The notes: a model not told the origin generated them from the sequence alone. DNA of 64,000 nt from JARRNE01 sp963824085 (GCA_963824085.1 CAWGNT010000022.1:62001-126000), one strand, 5' to 3'. Counted from the stretch's first letter, positions 50,193 through 60,003 are shown. Numbers and translations: made by a program.

Positions 50193-51848
50193 ATGCAACC
50201 GCAAATGACACCCGCTCTTCGTGCCGCGGCCCTGACGACGGCCCTAGCCAGCCCGGCCGGGCTTTCGGCCGCGGGGGCAGATCAACCCATCGCCCCGCTC
50301 CTGAAGGGGATGGGCGACTACCATCTGGCGGTAACCACGGGCTCGGCGCAGGCGCAGCGCTACTTCGACCAGGGGATGGTGCTGGCCTTTGGCTTCAACC
50401 ATCGCGAGGCGGCTCGCTCGTTTCGCCAGGCCCAGGCTCTGGACCCCGAGTGCGCCATGTGCTTCTGGGGTGAGGCACTGGTCCTGGGACCCAACATCAA
50501 CGCCAAGATGGATGCCGGCGATAACCCACGAGCCTACGCGGCCGTTCAGCAGGCGCTCGCTCTGGCCGACAGCGGCGGGGCACGCGAACGGGCGCTCATC
50601 GAGGCCATCGCCGCTCGCTACGAGAAAGGGGCGTCTGAGGACCGCAGCGTCCTCGACAAGGCGTACGCGAAGGCGATGGGTGCGGTGGCGCGGCGCTTCC
50701 CAGACGACCCCGACGTCGGGAGCCTCTACGCCGAGGCACTGATGGATACCACACCGTGGGACTACTGGGAGGCCGACGGCAGTCCGAAGCCCGTCACCAA
50801 GACCATCCTGACAACCCTGGAGCGGGTCATGACCAGTCACCCCGCGCATCCCCTTGCCAACCACCTGTACATCCACGCCGTGGAGAAGGAGCATCCCGAG
50901 CAGGGGCTAGCTGCCGCAGATCGGTTGCGCGGGCTGGTACCGGGGGCGGGCCATCTGGTCCACATGCCCGGGCACATCTATATTCGCGTCGGGCGTTACC
51001 AGGACGCCATCGAGGTGAACGAGCAGGCTGCCGCCGCCGACAACAGGTACATTGCCCAGTGCCATGCCCAGGGCCTCTACCCGGTGGCGTACGTGCCCCA
51101 CAATCATCACTTCCTGGCCGCCGCGGCGGGCTTTGCCGGCGAGAGCGGCAAGGCGATAGCCGCAGCCAGACACATACGCGCTCACCAGGACCTAGAACGG
51201 ATGCGCGAGCCCGGCTATACCACGTTGCAGCAGTATTGGGTGATGCCCTATTTCGCCCTCGTGCGCTTCGGTCACTGGAAGGAGATTCTCGCCGAGCCGA
51301 AACCGGCGCCGGATCTCATCTACCCGACGGGCATCTGGCACTATGCGCGCGGGCTGGCCCTGTTGCGCACCGGTGATCTCGCCGGTGCCGACGCATCGCT
51401 CGCTGCGCTCGCCGAGATTGCGGAGGACCCGGAGATGGCGGCCACCCGGATCTGGGAGACCAACACCATGGCCCAGCTGCTGGTCATCGCCCGCGATGTG
51501 CTGGCCGGAGAGATCGCCCTTGTCCGCGGCGACACCGAGGGCAGCGTCGAACGGCTGCGCGCCGCGGTGGCCGCGGAAGATCGGCTCATTTATGAGGAGC
51601 CTTCGGATTGGTACGTGCCGGCCCGGCACAACCTGGGGGCCGCCCTCCTGCAAGCGGGCCGTGCAGCGGAGGCGGAGCTGGTCTATCGGCGGGATCTCGA
51701 GATCTACCCCGACAACGGCTGGTCTCTCCGGGGACTCGCCCGCAGCCTTGAGGCGCAGGACCGGATAGAGGAGGCGAAGCCGGTGCGGGATCGCTTTGCG
51801 CAGGTTTGGTCGGTAGCAGACCTGGAGATCACAAGCTCGCGGCTGTGA
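50193..51848 (+). CDS. Secreted TPR-repeat protein
   Basis: 551 residues with an N-terminal export signal (ALRAAALTTALASPAGLSAAG) and multiple TPR-like helical pairs: NHREAARSFRQAQALDPECA, AAAADNRYIAQCHAQGLYPV and RAAEAELVYRRDLEIYPDNG among others. His-rich PHNHHFL and HMPGHIYIRVGRY blocks recur in this protein type, often annotated only as tetratricopeptide repeat proteins. GAGGAGG precedes the ATG. Probably periplasmic; function unknown. Confidence 0.8.
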   Translation: MQPQMTPALRAAALTTALASPAGLSAAGADQPIAPLLKGMGDYHLAVTTGSAQAQRYFDQGMVLAFGFNHREAARSFRQAQALDPECAMCFWGEALVLGPNINAKMDAGDNPRAYAAVQQALALADSGGARERALIEAIAARYEKGASEDRSVLDKAYAKAMGAVARRFPDDPDVGSLYAEALMDTTPWDYWEADGSPKPVTKTILTTLERVMTSHPAHPLANHLYIHAVEKEHPEQGLAAADRLRGLVPGAGHLVHMPGHIYIRVGRYQDAIEVNEQAAAADNRYIAQCHAQGLYPVAYVPHNHHFLAAAAGFAGESGKAIAAARHIRAHQDLERMREPGYTTLQQYWVMPYFALVRFGHWKEILAEPKPAPDLIYPTGIWHYARGLALLRTGDLAGADASLAALAEIAEDPEMAATRIWETNTMAQLLVIARDVLAGEIALVRGDTEGSVERLRAAVAAEDRLIYEEPSDWYVPARHNLGAALLQAGRAAEAELVYRRDLEIYPDNGWSLRGLARSLEAQDRIEEAKPVRDRFAQVWSVADLEITSSRL

Positions 51849-51947
51849 TGCCGGAAGAGCGCCGCCGGCATCGTCCCGGCGGCGTGCGGGCGCCCGTACG
51901 GAGTTGGACAGGCGGGCGCCCGGGGAGAGATCTACCGTCCGGCCTGC

Positions 51948-52796
51948 TCACGCGACCAGTCGACCCTCCTGATAGTCGGCTACGGCCCGCTCGATCTCTT
52001 CCCGGGTATTCATCACGAAGGGGCCGAAGTGAGCGATCGGCTCGCGCAGCGGTCGCGCCGCCAGGACCAACGCCCTGGCCTCCTCGCCTCCTGCGGTGAG
52101 ATCGATTGCGTCCCCGTCGCCGAGCACCGCCATCTGCCGCTGGGACAAGGCTCGACCGCCGATCTTGAGGCCGCCCTGGTAAAGGTACACCAGGGCGGTG
52201 TGGTCGGGGACCACAGGCACTCTGAGCGAGGCGTTGGCGGGAAGCGTCGCATCCAGATACAGCGGCTCGGTGCTGATCCCCTGAACGGGCCCGGTGACCG
52301 TGTTCGGTGCATGCTGGAAGCGCCCCGCGATCACCCGTACCTCCACGCCAGGAGCCGGCTTTACGATCGGTATCTCCTCGGCAGGGATGTCCCGGTACGC
52401 GGGGTCCTTCATCTTCTCCCGCGCAGGCAGGTTCAGCCAAAGCTGGAATCCGTGCATGCGTCCGCGATCCTGCTGGGGCATCTCCGAGTGGATCACCCCG
52501 CGCCCGGCGGTCATCCACTGTACGCCGCCGGGCCTCAAGAGGCCGCGATTCCCGAGGTGGTCCTCGTGCAGCATCGTGCCCTCCAGCATATAGGTCACCG
52601 TTTCGAAGCCGCGGTGTGGATGGGACGGGAAACCGGCGATGTAATCGGCGGCCTCATCCGAGCCGAGCTCATCGAGCATCAGAAAGGGGTCCAGCCGCCG
52701 CATCCCGTTGGGGCCGACGATGCGGTAGAGCTTCACGCCGCCGCCATCGGAGGCGGGGTGCGCCGTAAGAACGGTTTGGACGGTGCGTGTTCCCAT
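51948..52796 (-). CDS. Pirin-family cupin protein
   Basis: 282 residues, two cupin domains. The metal site is in FPSHPHRGFETVTYMLEG with MLHEDHLGN and GRGVIHSEMP supplying the other ligands (three His and a Glu), as in quercetinase-active pirins such as YhhW. The C-terminal cupin shows ATLPANASLRVPVVPDHTAL. It lies 18 bases downstream of an azoreductase gene on the same strand, and both are divergent from a LysR regulator, a common arrangement for electrophile or quinone stress responses. Confidence 0.9.
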   Translation of the reverse strand: MGTRTVQTVLTAHPASDGGGVKLYRIVGPNGMRRLDPFLMLDELGSDEAADYIAGFPSHPHRGFETVTYMLEGTMLHEDHLGNRGLLRPGGVQWMTAGRGVIHSEMPQQDRGRMHGFQLWLNLPAREKMKDPAYRDIPAEEIPIVKPAPGVEVRVIAGRFQHAPNTVTGPVQGISTEPLYLDATLPANASLRVPVVPDHTALVYLYQGGLKIGGRALSQRQMAVLGDGDAIDLTAGGEEARALVLAARPLREPIAHFGPFVMNTREEIERAVADYQEGRLVA

Positions 52797-52814
52797 GTTC
52801 GTGACCTCCTCGGT

Positions 52815-53420
52815 TCAGGCTGCGGCTAGCTGGTGGAGCTCCGCCGCGGCAGACCTCAGGGCTTGCCGCCGCGGCGCCTCTCCCAAATTGAGTCCTTCCG
52901 CGTAGACGACCTCGATGTCGGCGATCCCCAAGAACTCGAGCATCGTCGTCAGGAAGGCCGTCTGACTGTCGCTGGGCCGGCCTCGGTGCAGCCCGCCGCG
53001 GCTGGTGAATATCACTGCCTTCTTCCCCTTGAGCAGGCCCTCGGGACCATCGGCGGTGTAGCGGAAGGTGACCCCCGCACGTGCCACGTGGTCGAACCAC
53101 GCCTTGAGCTGGGTCGGCACCGCGAAGTTGTACATGGGAGCACCGAGCACGAGGACGTCGGCCTCCTGAAGCTCCCGGGTCAGGCGCTCGGTCTCCTCCG
53201 CGATCTGCTGCTGCTCGGGTGAGCGCTCCCCCGGCGGCGCATTAATGGCGTTCAGGCGCTTGGCGTCCAAGTGCGGGATCGGTTCGCGCCCGAGGTCCCG
53301 GTGGCGGACGCGGATGTCCCGATCGTGTTCGGCGAGGGTCTCGACGAACTGCCGGGCCAGGGTCGACGAGACCCCGTCTCCGGAGAAGATGCTGCTGTCG
53401 ATGTGCAGGATGTTGGACAT
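52815..53420 (-). CDS. FMN-dependent NADH-azoreductase (AzoR family)
   Basis: 201 residues from the ATG at 53420. It is a flavodoxin-like quinone/azo reductase using FMN and NADH. Family segments: ILHIDSSIFSGDGVSSTLAR (phosphate-binding), VLGAPMYNFAVPTQLKAWFD and AVIFTSRGG. It probably reduces quinones and so protects against electrophiles. First gene of the azoR-pirin pair, likely regulated by the divergent LysR protein 110 bases away. Confidence 0.9.
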   Translation of the reverse strand: MSNILHIDSSIFSGDGVSSTLARQFVETLAEHDRDIRVRHRDLGREPIPHLDAKRLNAINAPPGERSPEQQQIAEETERLTRELQEADVLVLGAPMYNFAVPTQLKAWFDHVARAGVTFRYTADGPEGLLKGKKAVIFTSRGGLHRGRPSDSQTAFLTTMLEFLGIADIEVVYAEGLNLGEAPRRQALRSAAAELHQLAAA

Positions 53421-53530
53421 GGATAGTTTCCTCAACTTGTGGGCGTTTCGTGTGAGGAACAGAATAGGAGCGGTCAACCGATGTTTGTATGCGAATATCG
53501 GCGGTAATAGATCGGATTGGTAGATGAATC

Positions 53531-54439
53531 ATGGCGACGGATCTCCCTCGAACCACGCTGGAGCAGTGGGCCGCCTTGCGTGCCGTGGTGGACCACGGGG
53601 GCTTCGAGGCGGCAGCAGAATCACTGAACCGGAGCCAGTCCTCTGTCAGCTACGCCGTCAAGCGTCTCCAGGAGCAGCTCCGCGTAGCCCTATTGGAGCC
53701 TCAGGGCCGTCGGAGCGTTTTGACCGGTCCGGGAGAGCTGATCCTGCAGCGCGCCCGCTTGGTGATCGATGAGATGCGCAGCCTCGAGCGCCTGGCGGCG
53801 ACCCTGGCGCAAGGTTGGGAGCCCGAGGTGCGGCTCGCGGTAGAGAACGTCGTACCGCCGGAGCTCTTGCTCTGCAGCCTTGCCCGCTTTAGCGAGCGTG
53901 CGCCCCAGACCCGAGTGCAGCTCATCGAGTCCGTGCTCTCGGGCACCTGCGAGACGCTCTTGCAGCGCCAGGCCGACCTCGTGGTGACCGGCCAGATACC
54001 GCCGGGTTTCCTCGGTGACCCCCTGATCCAGGTCGAGTTCATCGCCGTCGCCCACCGCGACCATGCGCTCCATCGCCAGGGCTGCACACTGAGCCAGAGC
54101 GACCTGAAGAATCATCGGCAGGTGGTGATCCGGGACACGGGCCGCTACCGCCAGGTCGACAGCGGCTGGTTAGGGGCCGATGAGCGCTGGACCGTCTCGC
54201 ACCTGCGAACCGCCATCGCGATCATCAAACGCGGCCTGGCCTTCGCGTGGGTGCCAAGGGACTTCATCCGAGATGAGCTCGAGGCGGGCGAGCTGAAGGC
54301 TCTGCCGCTGCAGCAAGGCGGCGCTCGCGTCGAGACCCTGTACCTCGTTTATGCGGACCGCGGCGGCGCAGGCCCGGCGACCCGCACTCTGGCAGAGATG
54401 CTGTTCGAGCAAGCGGGGCGCCAGAAGAGCACCGTATGA
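53531..54439 (+). CDS. LysR-family transcriptional regulator
   Basis: 302 residues. The N-terminal winged helix shows LEQWAALRAVVDHGGFEAAA and LNRSQSSVSYAVKRLQEQLR; the rest is a periplasmic-binding-protein-like effector domain. It is divergent from azoR-pirin with a 110-base shared gap, the classical LysR layout, so these are its likely targets. The effector is not evident. Confidence 0.9.
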   Translation: MATDLPRTTLEQWAALRAVVDHGGFEAAAESLNRSQSSVSYAVKRLQEQLRVALLEPQGRRSVLTGPGELILQRARLVIDEMRSLERLAATLAQGWEPEVRLAVENVVPPELLLCSLARFSERAPQTRVQLIESVLSGTCETLLQRQADLVVTGQIPPGFLGDPLIQVEFIAVAHRDHALHRQGCTLSQSDLKNHRQVVIRDTGRYRQVDSGWLGADERWTVSHLRTAIAIIKRGLAFAWVPRDFIRDELEAGELKALPLQQGGARVETLYLVYADRGGAGPATRTLAEMLFEQAGRQKSTV

Positions 54440-54490
54440 GGGTCGACGCCGACGCTCACCTTGGGCGTGGGACCAAAAAAAGGGGGGAAG

Positions 54491-55243
54491 ATGAAAAACC
54501 CAGAGCTGATGCTCCGGCTCGACACCTTCGAGATTGGCGCCGGCGATTGCGCCCTGCCGTTTGCGGCGCGTCTGGCGCGAGAGAACGGTTGGCGGCACGA
54601 CTACGCCGAGTGCGTGATTGCCGAATACAAGCGCTTCATCTATCTGGTTGCGGTGGGCGACCGTGAGCTCACGCCGTCGGACCAGGTGGATCAGGCCTGG
54701 CACCTGCACCTGCTCTACACGCGTTCCTACTGGAAGCACCTGTGCGGCGAGCTGCTCGGCCGCGAGCTGCACCACGTGCCGACCCAGGGGGGAGCGGCGG
54801 AGCGGACGCGCTTCGCCGCTCAGTATCGTGAGACGCTGGCATTCTACGAGTCGGAGCTGGGTCAGCCGCCGCCCACCGACATCTGGCCGGATGTGGCGTC
54901 CCGTTTCCGGAATGCCGACCGCTTTGTACGGGTGAATGCTGCGCACCATGTCGTGCTGCGACGGCCGCCTTCCTGGAGTGGCAGCTTGTTGGCGGTGGCG
55001 TTCATGATGGCGGCTCTCGCCTCCTGTTCGTCTCAGGGTGAGGGACGGGACCCGTGGTTTTGGATCAAGACGGGGATAGGTGTCGCCGCGGTGATCTATC
55101 TTGCGAAAAAGCTGAACGACTGGCTGGGCGGCAGCCGCGGTGGAAGCGGTTGCGGCGGGGATACGGGGTGCGGCTCCTGGCACGACGACGGCGGTGACGG
55201 CGGCTGTGGGGACAGCGGCTGCGGTGGGTGCGGCGGCGATTGA
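54491..55243 (+). CDS. Membrane protein with Gly/Cys-rich C-terminus (GRDP-like N-domain)
   Basis: 250 residues from the ATG at 54491 with GGGGGAAG just upstream. The N-terminal helical domain contains VIAEYKRFIYLVAV and DQVDQAWHLHLLYTRSYWKH, close to the D-x-x-W-H-x-H pattern of glycine-rich-domain proteins. A hydrophobic helix (SLLAVAFMMAALASCSS), a second near WIKTGIGVAAVIYLAKKL, and a C-terminal tail of about 45 residues made mostly of Gly, Cys and Asp follow. The tail, with a dozen or so residues between cysteines at CGCGG-like spacing, could bind metal. Function unknown. Confidence 0.7.
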   Translation: MKNPELMLRLDTFEIGAGDCALPFAARLARENGWRHDYAECVIAEYKRFIYLVAVGDRELTPSDQVDQAWHLHLLYTRSYWKHLCGELLGRELHHVPTQGGAAERTRFAAQYRETLAFYESELGQPPPTDIWPDVASRFRNADRFVRVNAAHHVVLRRPPSWSGSLLAVAFMMAALASCSSQGEGRDPWFWIKTGIGVAAVIYLAKKLNDWLGGSRGGSGCGGDTGCGSWHDDGGDGGCGDSGCGGCGGD

Positions 55244-55313
55244 GCCCGCCGATGGGGCTCGGCAGTGCGGCCGTATTTCCCGCCTCCAGCCGAAGATGGG
55301 CCGATCCGGACGC

Positions 55314-55772
55314 TTATCGCGCTGTACCGGTTCTCATCGTCGCAGTCCGAACGGACAAACGATAGGTGATATTGTCCGGAACCTTGGTCCCCTCGGTATT
55401 CTTGCAGATCACCTCGAATGGCCGCGTGCTCCGCGCGGGCACGTAGCGAAGGTCGCTCCAACAGTACGTCATGTAGGCACTGCCGGCATAGATGCCGGCG
55501 ACGATCTTCACCGTATCCCAGCCCGTATCACCTGAGTTTCTGATCGTGCCCCTTACCGTGAAGCGCGCTTGGTCGCGTACCCGTTCGTGGGTCGGAAAGT
55601 CGAATCCTTGGGGAAAATCGACCGTGGCCGGTGCGAGCGTTGCCTTGACCTCTCTGTAAATCGCAACCGAGGTCAGCACCCCTGCGCCGAAGCAAAGCCC
55701 GGTGATCAAGGACCACAGGGCGTTCTTCAAGAGCCGTCTCACCAAGGAAGTTCCACCCATTAGAGCAGCCAT
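55314..55772 (-). CDS. Membrane-anchored FxLYD-like protein
   Basis: 152 residues from the ATG at 55772 (an ATG at 55760 is also possible; neither has a strong ribosome binding site). One N-terminal helix (NALWSLITGLCFGAGVLTSV) precedes a beta-sandwich domain with FTVRGTIRNSGDTGWDTVKI and VPARSTRPFEV, resembling FxLYD domains. Probably an extracytoplasmic lipid-free anchored protein of unknown role. Confidence 0.55.
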   Translation of the reverse strand: MAALMGGTSLVRRLLKNALWSLITGLCFGAGVLTSVAIYREVKATLAPATVDFPQGFDFPTHERVRDQARFTVRGTIRNSGDTGWDTVKIVAGIYAGSAYMTYCWSDLRYVPARSTRPFEVICKNTEGTKVPDNITYRLSVRTATMRTGTAR

Positions 55773-55777
55773 TGGCT

Positions 55778-56026
55778 TCAAGTCACCGGTGGGCGAGATC
55801 GAGCGCTCGGCGCGCCACCGGCCGTGGGCATACGATGGGCGCCTCTGGGCGGCGCGAGCCACAGCTGGATCTTCCCGCGTCCTCCGACGGTTTGGTCATC
55901 ACCGCCCGCGACGAGCAGGTCTCCGTCCCGCGAAAACGTGAGGTCCCTGATCTGGCGCATGTCGGCGCGCAAGCGTACGAGCTCGTTCCCGGTCGCGGTT
56001 TGCCAGAGTACGACCTAGCGGCTCTA
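55778..56026 (-). pseudogene. WD40-repeat remnant
   Basis: After an in-frame stop the minus strand reads VVLWQTATGNELVRLRADMR and DLTFSRDGDLLVAGGDDQTV ending KIQLWLAPP, i.e. one complete WD40 blade and the start of another. No start codon or further repeats remain. It is the decayed 3' end of a WD40 protein gene, between the cytochrome c peroxidase and FxLYD-like genes. Confidence 0.65.
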
Positions 56027-56102
56027 CTGGCAGGTATGCACGGCGGCCCCGGCGCCCGCAACCGGGCCCCGGAAACCGGAAAAACCAAGCGCGACCGATA
56101 TA

Positions 56103-57563
56103 TCAGCGCTGCTGCCTGACGACCTCCGCCGTCACGGGTGGTGCCTTGTTTCCCCAGGCATCGCGGACGTAGCTCGCCACCGCTGCAATCTCCGCATCGC
56201 TCAGCCCCTGTTGGGTGCCGATCGGGGGCATGATGGCATTAAAGACCTTGTCGTGGACGGTAATCGCACCCTTGCGCCCATGAATGATGGTGTGGGCGAC
56301 GAAGCTGCCATCGCCTTCCACGACACGGGGATTGCCTGCCAGCGGCGGGAAGACGCCCGGCACACCCTTGCCGTCGGCTTGGTGACAGTTGATGCAGGTG
56401 GCCTTGCCCTGGAACAACGCCTTGCCGTCCTGTCCTGCAGCCGCGTTCACTGGTCTCACCCAGTCTTCCATCCGAATCTCCGGCAGCGGGCCGCGTAGCG
56501 CCATTAGAAATGCCTTGAGGTCCTGCTTCTCGGAATCACTAAGATCGAGCGGTTTGATGCGAGGGTCCTGATTGCGGACGCCGTCGCCGCCGCGGTTGTA
56601 GTGCTCGATCACCTCATCCAGGGTTCGGTAACGCCCGTCGTGCATGTAGGGCGGTGTGTCGGCCAGATTGCGCAGCGTCGGCGTCTTGAAGCGCCCCCAA
56701 TCCGCCCCATCGTGCGTGATCAGATAACGGCCGGGATCGGTCGTGATGGTTTCCCAGTCCGCATTCTTCGTACGCTTGGCGTCGAACTTGAGGACTTGCT
56801 GATGGGCCTCGTCGTCGAGGATCGGGTTGTGCTTGAGTCCGACGTTGTAGAACCCCGAGTCCGTGAAGTTCGGTCCGTTATGGCAGGCGATGCAGTTGCC
56901 CTTGCCCTTGAAGACGGCCATGCCGCGCACCGCTACGGCGTCCATGGCCGAGCTGTCGCCCTCCATGTAGCGGTCGAAGGGGCTGGGTCCAGTGACGATG
57001 AAATGACGCTGAAAGACGGCCAACGCCTTGCCGTAGTCCTTTGGGTTGGGCGCGCTTCCGTACGCATCCTTGAACATCTTGACCATCTTCGGATCGGCTT
57101 CGAGCACCGCCATCAGCTTGTCGATGTCCTGGCCCTTGTGCAGTGGGTTCTTGGTCGAGCCAATAGCCTGCTTCTCGAGCGGCCAGGCTCGCCCGTCCCA
57201 GATCAGAGCCTTGTTGTAGCCGACATTGATTAGGGTCGGCGAATTGCGCCGCTCGACACGGCCAGGGTTGGCGGGCGACAGGGGCGTCTGCACCGTCCAC
57301 CCCTGGCGGGGCAGGTGACAGGTCGCACAGTTCATGGTGCCGCTGGCCGAGATCCGGTTGTCGAAGAAGAGGGCCCGCCCGAGGGCAATTCGCGCCTCGT
57401 TCGGCTGGTTTTCGGGGTTCGCCGCCACCGGCGGCAACGGCCCAATGTCTGGTACCTTACTGCCGTCTTGGGTGGCTACGGTTGCGGCGGTGGCACCGAA
57501 TACCCAGAGCGCGGCCAGCGGTAAGAGCAGGATTCTTGTCTTTGGCCCCGGTAATGTCGTCAT
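56103..57563 (-). CDS. Tri-heme cytochrome c peroxidase (MauG/CcpA type) with C-terminal cytochrome c domain
   Basis: 486 residues from the ATG at 57563, with AAAGGAGGAG upstream. After a signal peptide (ILLLPLAALWVFGATAATVA) come the two peroxidase heme sites, MNCATCHLPRQG and NCIACHNGPNF, each with the typical following blocks (FKTPTLRNLADTPPYMHDGR). An extra C-terminal class I cytochrome domain has TCINCHQADGKGVPGVFPPL. It would reduce hydrogen peroxide (or carry out a MauG-like oxidation) in the periplasm, with the extra domain as built-in electron donor. Usual di-heme enzymes are about 100 residues shorter. Confidence 0.9.
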   Translation of the reverse strand: MTTLPGPKTRILLLPLAALWVFGATAATVATQDGSKVPDIGPLPPVAANPENQPNEARIALGRALFFDNRISASGTMNCATCHLPRQGWTVQTPLSPANPGRVERRNSPTLINVGYNKALIWDGRAWPLEKQAIGSTKNPLHKGQDIDKLMAVLEADPKMVKMFKDAYGSAPNPKDYGKALAVFQRHFIVTGPSPFDRYMEGDSSAMDAVAVRGMAVFKGKGNCIACHNGPNFTDSGFYNVGLKHNPILDDEAHQQVLKFDAKRTKNADWETITTDPGRYLITHDGADWGRFKTPTLRNLADTPPYMHDGRYRTLDEVIEHYNRGGDGVRNQDPRIKPLDLSDSEKQDLKAFLMALRGPLPEIRMEDWVRPVNAAAGQDGKALFQGKATCINCHQADGKGVPGVFPPLAGNPRVVEGDGSFVAHTIIHGRKGAITVHDKVFNAIMPPIGTQQGLSDAEIAAVASYVRDAWGNKAPPVTAEVVRQQR

Positions 57564-57696
57564 GTCTCCTCCTTTGGAATTCTTGGGCGGTGACAACGGA
57601 CTGTCGCGCAGCCGCTGCTGCCAGCGTCGTTCATCATCCAGCGCGGGCATGTCCGATAACTGTAGTCCGGTTTGATGCGGCCCAACAGTCCGCACC

Positions 57697-60003
57697 TCAT
57701 CTAGGTCCCGGCAACCCCCTCGGACCCACCTCCGTCGTACCGGCCGTGCGGACCGATCCCGGACAATCCCGGATCTCTTCGAGCGCACCGTTCACCAGTC
57801 GGTGGATGGCAAAGCCGTCCTCCATGCCGAGCGCCACGTCGGCGAGTAGGCGCGCGCGCTCCCGGCTGCAGCAGCGGATGGTGCGTTTGACCGCGGGAAG
57901 CAGCGCGGGACTCATACTGAGGCTGTCGACCCCCATGCCCAGAAGGAGCAGGGCGCCTGCCGGGTCGCCCGCCATCTCCCCGCAGACGCTGACGGGCTTG
58001 CCGTTCCGGTGCGCGGTCTCGACGACCCGGCGAATGGCGTCGAGAACCGCGGGATGCAGGCCGTCGTAGGGGGTTACGACGTGCGCATTGTTCCGGTCGA
58101 CGGCCAGCATGTACTGGGTGAGGTCGTTGGTGCCAATCGAGAAGAAATCGACACGCCGTGCGAACGCCCCGGTCAGGTAAACCGAAGCGGGCACCTCGAT
58201 CATCACCCCGACGCGAGGTCCCGCCGCCTCCAGCCCCTCGGCCGCGAGCTCACGGTGCGCCCGCGCCAAAAGCCCCCGGGCCTCGTCCAGCTCGCCGACC
58301 GTGCCGATCATGGGAAACAGCACCTGAAGGTTGTTTAATCCGGCGTTGGCCCGCAGCATGGCCCGCAACTGCATCAGGAACAGCTCCGGTTGGTCCAACG
58401 AAAAGCGTATGCCGCGGCGCCCGAGGAATGGGTTGTCTTCCTGCACCGGGAAATAGGACAAAATCTTGTCGCCGCCCACGTCCAGCGTGCGCAGCGTCAC
58501 GGGCATCGGGGCGAAGAACGCCAGCACCTCGCGATAGGACTGGAGCTGCTCCTCCTCGAGTGGGAGGGCCTCACCGAGCAGAAAGCTGTACTCCGTGCGA
58601 TACAGACCGATGCCCTCGGCACCACTCGCCGCGGCCGCCGCGCTGTCGGCCGGCAGACCGATGTTGGCATACAGGGGCACGCGGGTACCGTCCAGGGTCT
58701 GGGCCGGCAGGTCGCGAAGCGAGGCGAGATGCTCGGCGCGGACGCGCGCTTCCTGCATGCGTCGCTCAAGAGTGCGAAGGAGCGCGGGCGACGGCTGAAC
58801 GTAGAGGCGCCCTTCATCGCCATCGACCACCATCTCACGACCCTCCCAGCGTGCGGCGGGCAAGCGCGCGAGATCGACAACGGCGGGGATGCCCAGCGCC
58901 CGCGCGAGCACCGCCGTATGCGAGAGGGGCGAGCCCCGCATGGTGACGATCCCGGCGAGGCATCCCGCGGGAACGGCGGCAATCTGCGCCAACCCGATCG
59001 CGTCCCCCATTAGGATGCAGCGCTGTGGGGACTGCCTGGCGGCCTTCATCTGGGCCCGGAGATGCACTAGGACGTGCTGGCCGATCTCGCGGATATCGGC
59101 GGCGCGTTCGCGCAGGTAAGGGTCCTCCATCTGCTCGAATACCACTGCGTGCCTGGCGATGGTCTCGCGCCATGCCCCAGGTGCCCAACTCCCCGCGCGG
59201 ATGAGCTCGATGGTGTCCCCCACCAGACTAACATCGCCCAAAAGCATGGCCTGGACATCGAACAACGCCCGCACAGCGTCCGGTAACGCCTCGGACATCC
59301 GTTCACCGGCGCGGCGCAGTTCCTGTTGGGCAGCAGCGACCGCAGCCGTGAAGGCATGCTCCTCGGCGACAACGTCGCGGCTCGCGCGATCGGGTATCGA
59401 CTCGAGCCTGGTCTGTGCCTCGACCAATACCGCCTGACCGATAGCCAATCCTGTGGCCGCCGCCACGCCCTGGATGAAGGCGTCGGGATGCGGGTTCCCG
59501 CGCAGCAATTCGCCCACCGCATCGATCGCCTCGGCATCGTGAACGGCCTTGGCCAATTGCGCCCCCAGACTGAGAAAGAACGTCACCTCGTCGCTGGCGT
59601 AGGGGTGGCCCTGCGGCTTCCATGCCACCAACACGCCCAGGAGCTTGCGGTAATGAATCAGCGGCGTGCCAAGGAAGCTGCCATCAGACTCTTGGGTTGG
59701 ATCTGGGGATAACCCGTGGCCCCGGTGAAACCTAGCGACCGTTTCGACGACCAACTCCTGCCGCTCCCCCACGATGCCCACGAGACCTTCCCCCGGCCTG
59801 ACCCTGACGTCTTCGATCGGGTGGGGACTAAGCCCGTCGGAGGCGACCAGGGCGTACTCGTCATGCGCCACATCCGTCAGATAGATCGCACAGGCGTCAA
59901 CCTGCACGGCCTTTCTCACCTGTTGCACGGCGATGTCCAAGGCTTCGCGCAGAGTGGGCGCGACGCCGACTAGTTGCATGATCTGCCGCAGCGTGACAAG
60001 CAT
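57697..60003 (-). CDS. ptsP: PEP-protein phosphotransferase PtsP (enzyme I-Ntr)
   Basis: 768 residues from the ATG at 60003, with GAGGA upstream; a GTG 14 codons earlier is less likely because homologues open with MLxxLRxI. An N-terminal GAF domain (about 5-150: ALDIAVQQVRKAVQVDACAI) is followed by a PTS enzyme I with the phosphorylated histidine in GSPLSHTAVLARALGIPAVV and the PEP site in FFSIGTNDLTQYMLAVDRNN and VCGEMAGDPAG. First phosphoryl donor of the nitrogen PTS, linking nitrogen and potassium status to regulation. It stands alone here. Confidence 0.94.
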   Translation of the reverse strand: MLVTLRQIMQLVGVAPTLREALDIAVQQVRKAVQVDACAIYLTDVAHDEYALVASDGLSPHPIEDVRVRPGEGLVGIVGERQELVVETVARFHRGHGLSPDPTQESDGSFLGTPLIHYRKLLGVLVAWKPQGHPYASDEVTFFLSLGAQLAKAVHDAEAIDAVGELLRGNPHPDAFIQGVAAATGLAIGQAVLVEAQTRLESIPDRASRDVVAEEHAFTAAVAAAQQELRRAGERMSEALPDAVRALFDVQAMLLGDVSLVGDTIELIRAGSWAPGAWRETIARHAVVFEQMEDPYLRERAADIREIGQHVLVHLRAQMKAARQSPQRCILMGDAIGLAQIAAVPAGCLAGIVTMRGSPLSHTAVLARALGIPAVVDLARLPAARWEGREMVVDGDEGRLYVQPSPALLRTLERRMQEARVRAEHLASLRDLPAQTLDGTRVPLYANIGLPADSAAAAASGAEGIGLYRTEYSFLLGEALPLEEEQLQSYREVLAFFAPMPVTLRTLDVGGDKILSYFPVQEDNPFLGRRGIRFSLDQPELFLMQLRAMLRANAGLNNLQVLFPMIGTVGELDEARGLLARAHRELAAEGLEAAGPRVGVMIEVPASVYLTGAFARRVDFFSIGTNDLTQYMLAVDRNNAHVVTPYDGLHPAVLDAIRRVVETAHRNGKPVSVCGEMAGDPAGALLLLGMGVDSLSMSPALLPAVKRTIRCCSRERARLLADVALGMEDGFAIHRLVNGALEEIRDCPGSVRTAGTTEVGPRGLPGPR

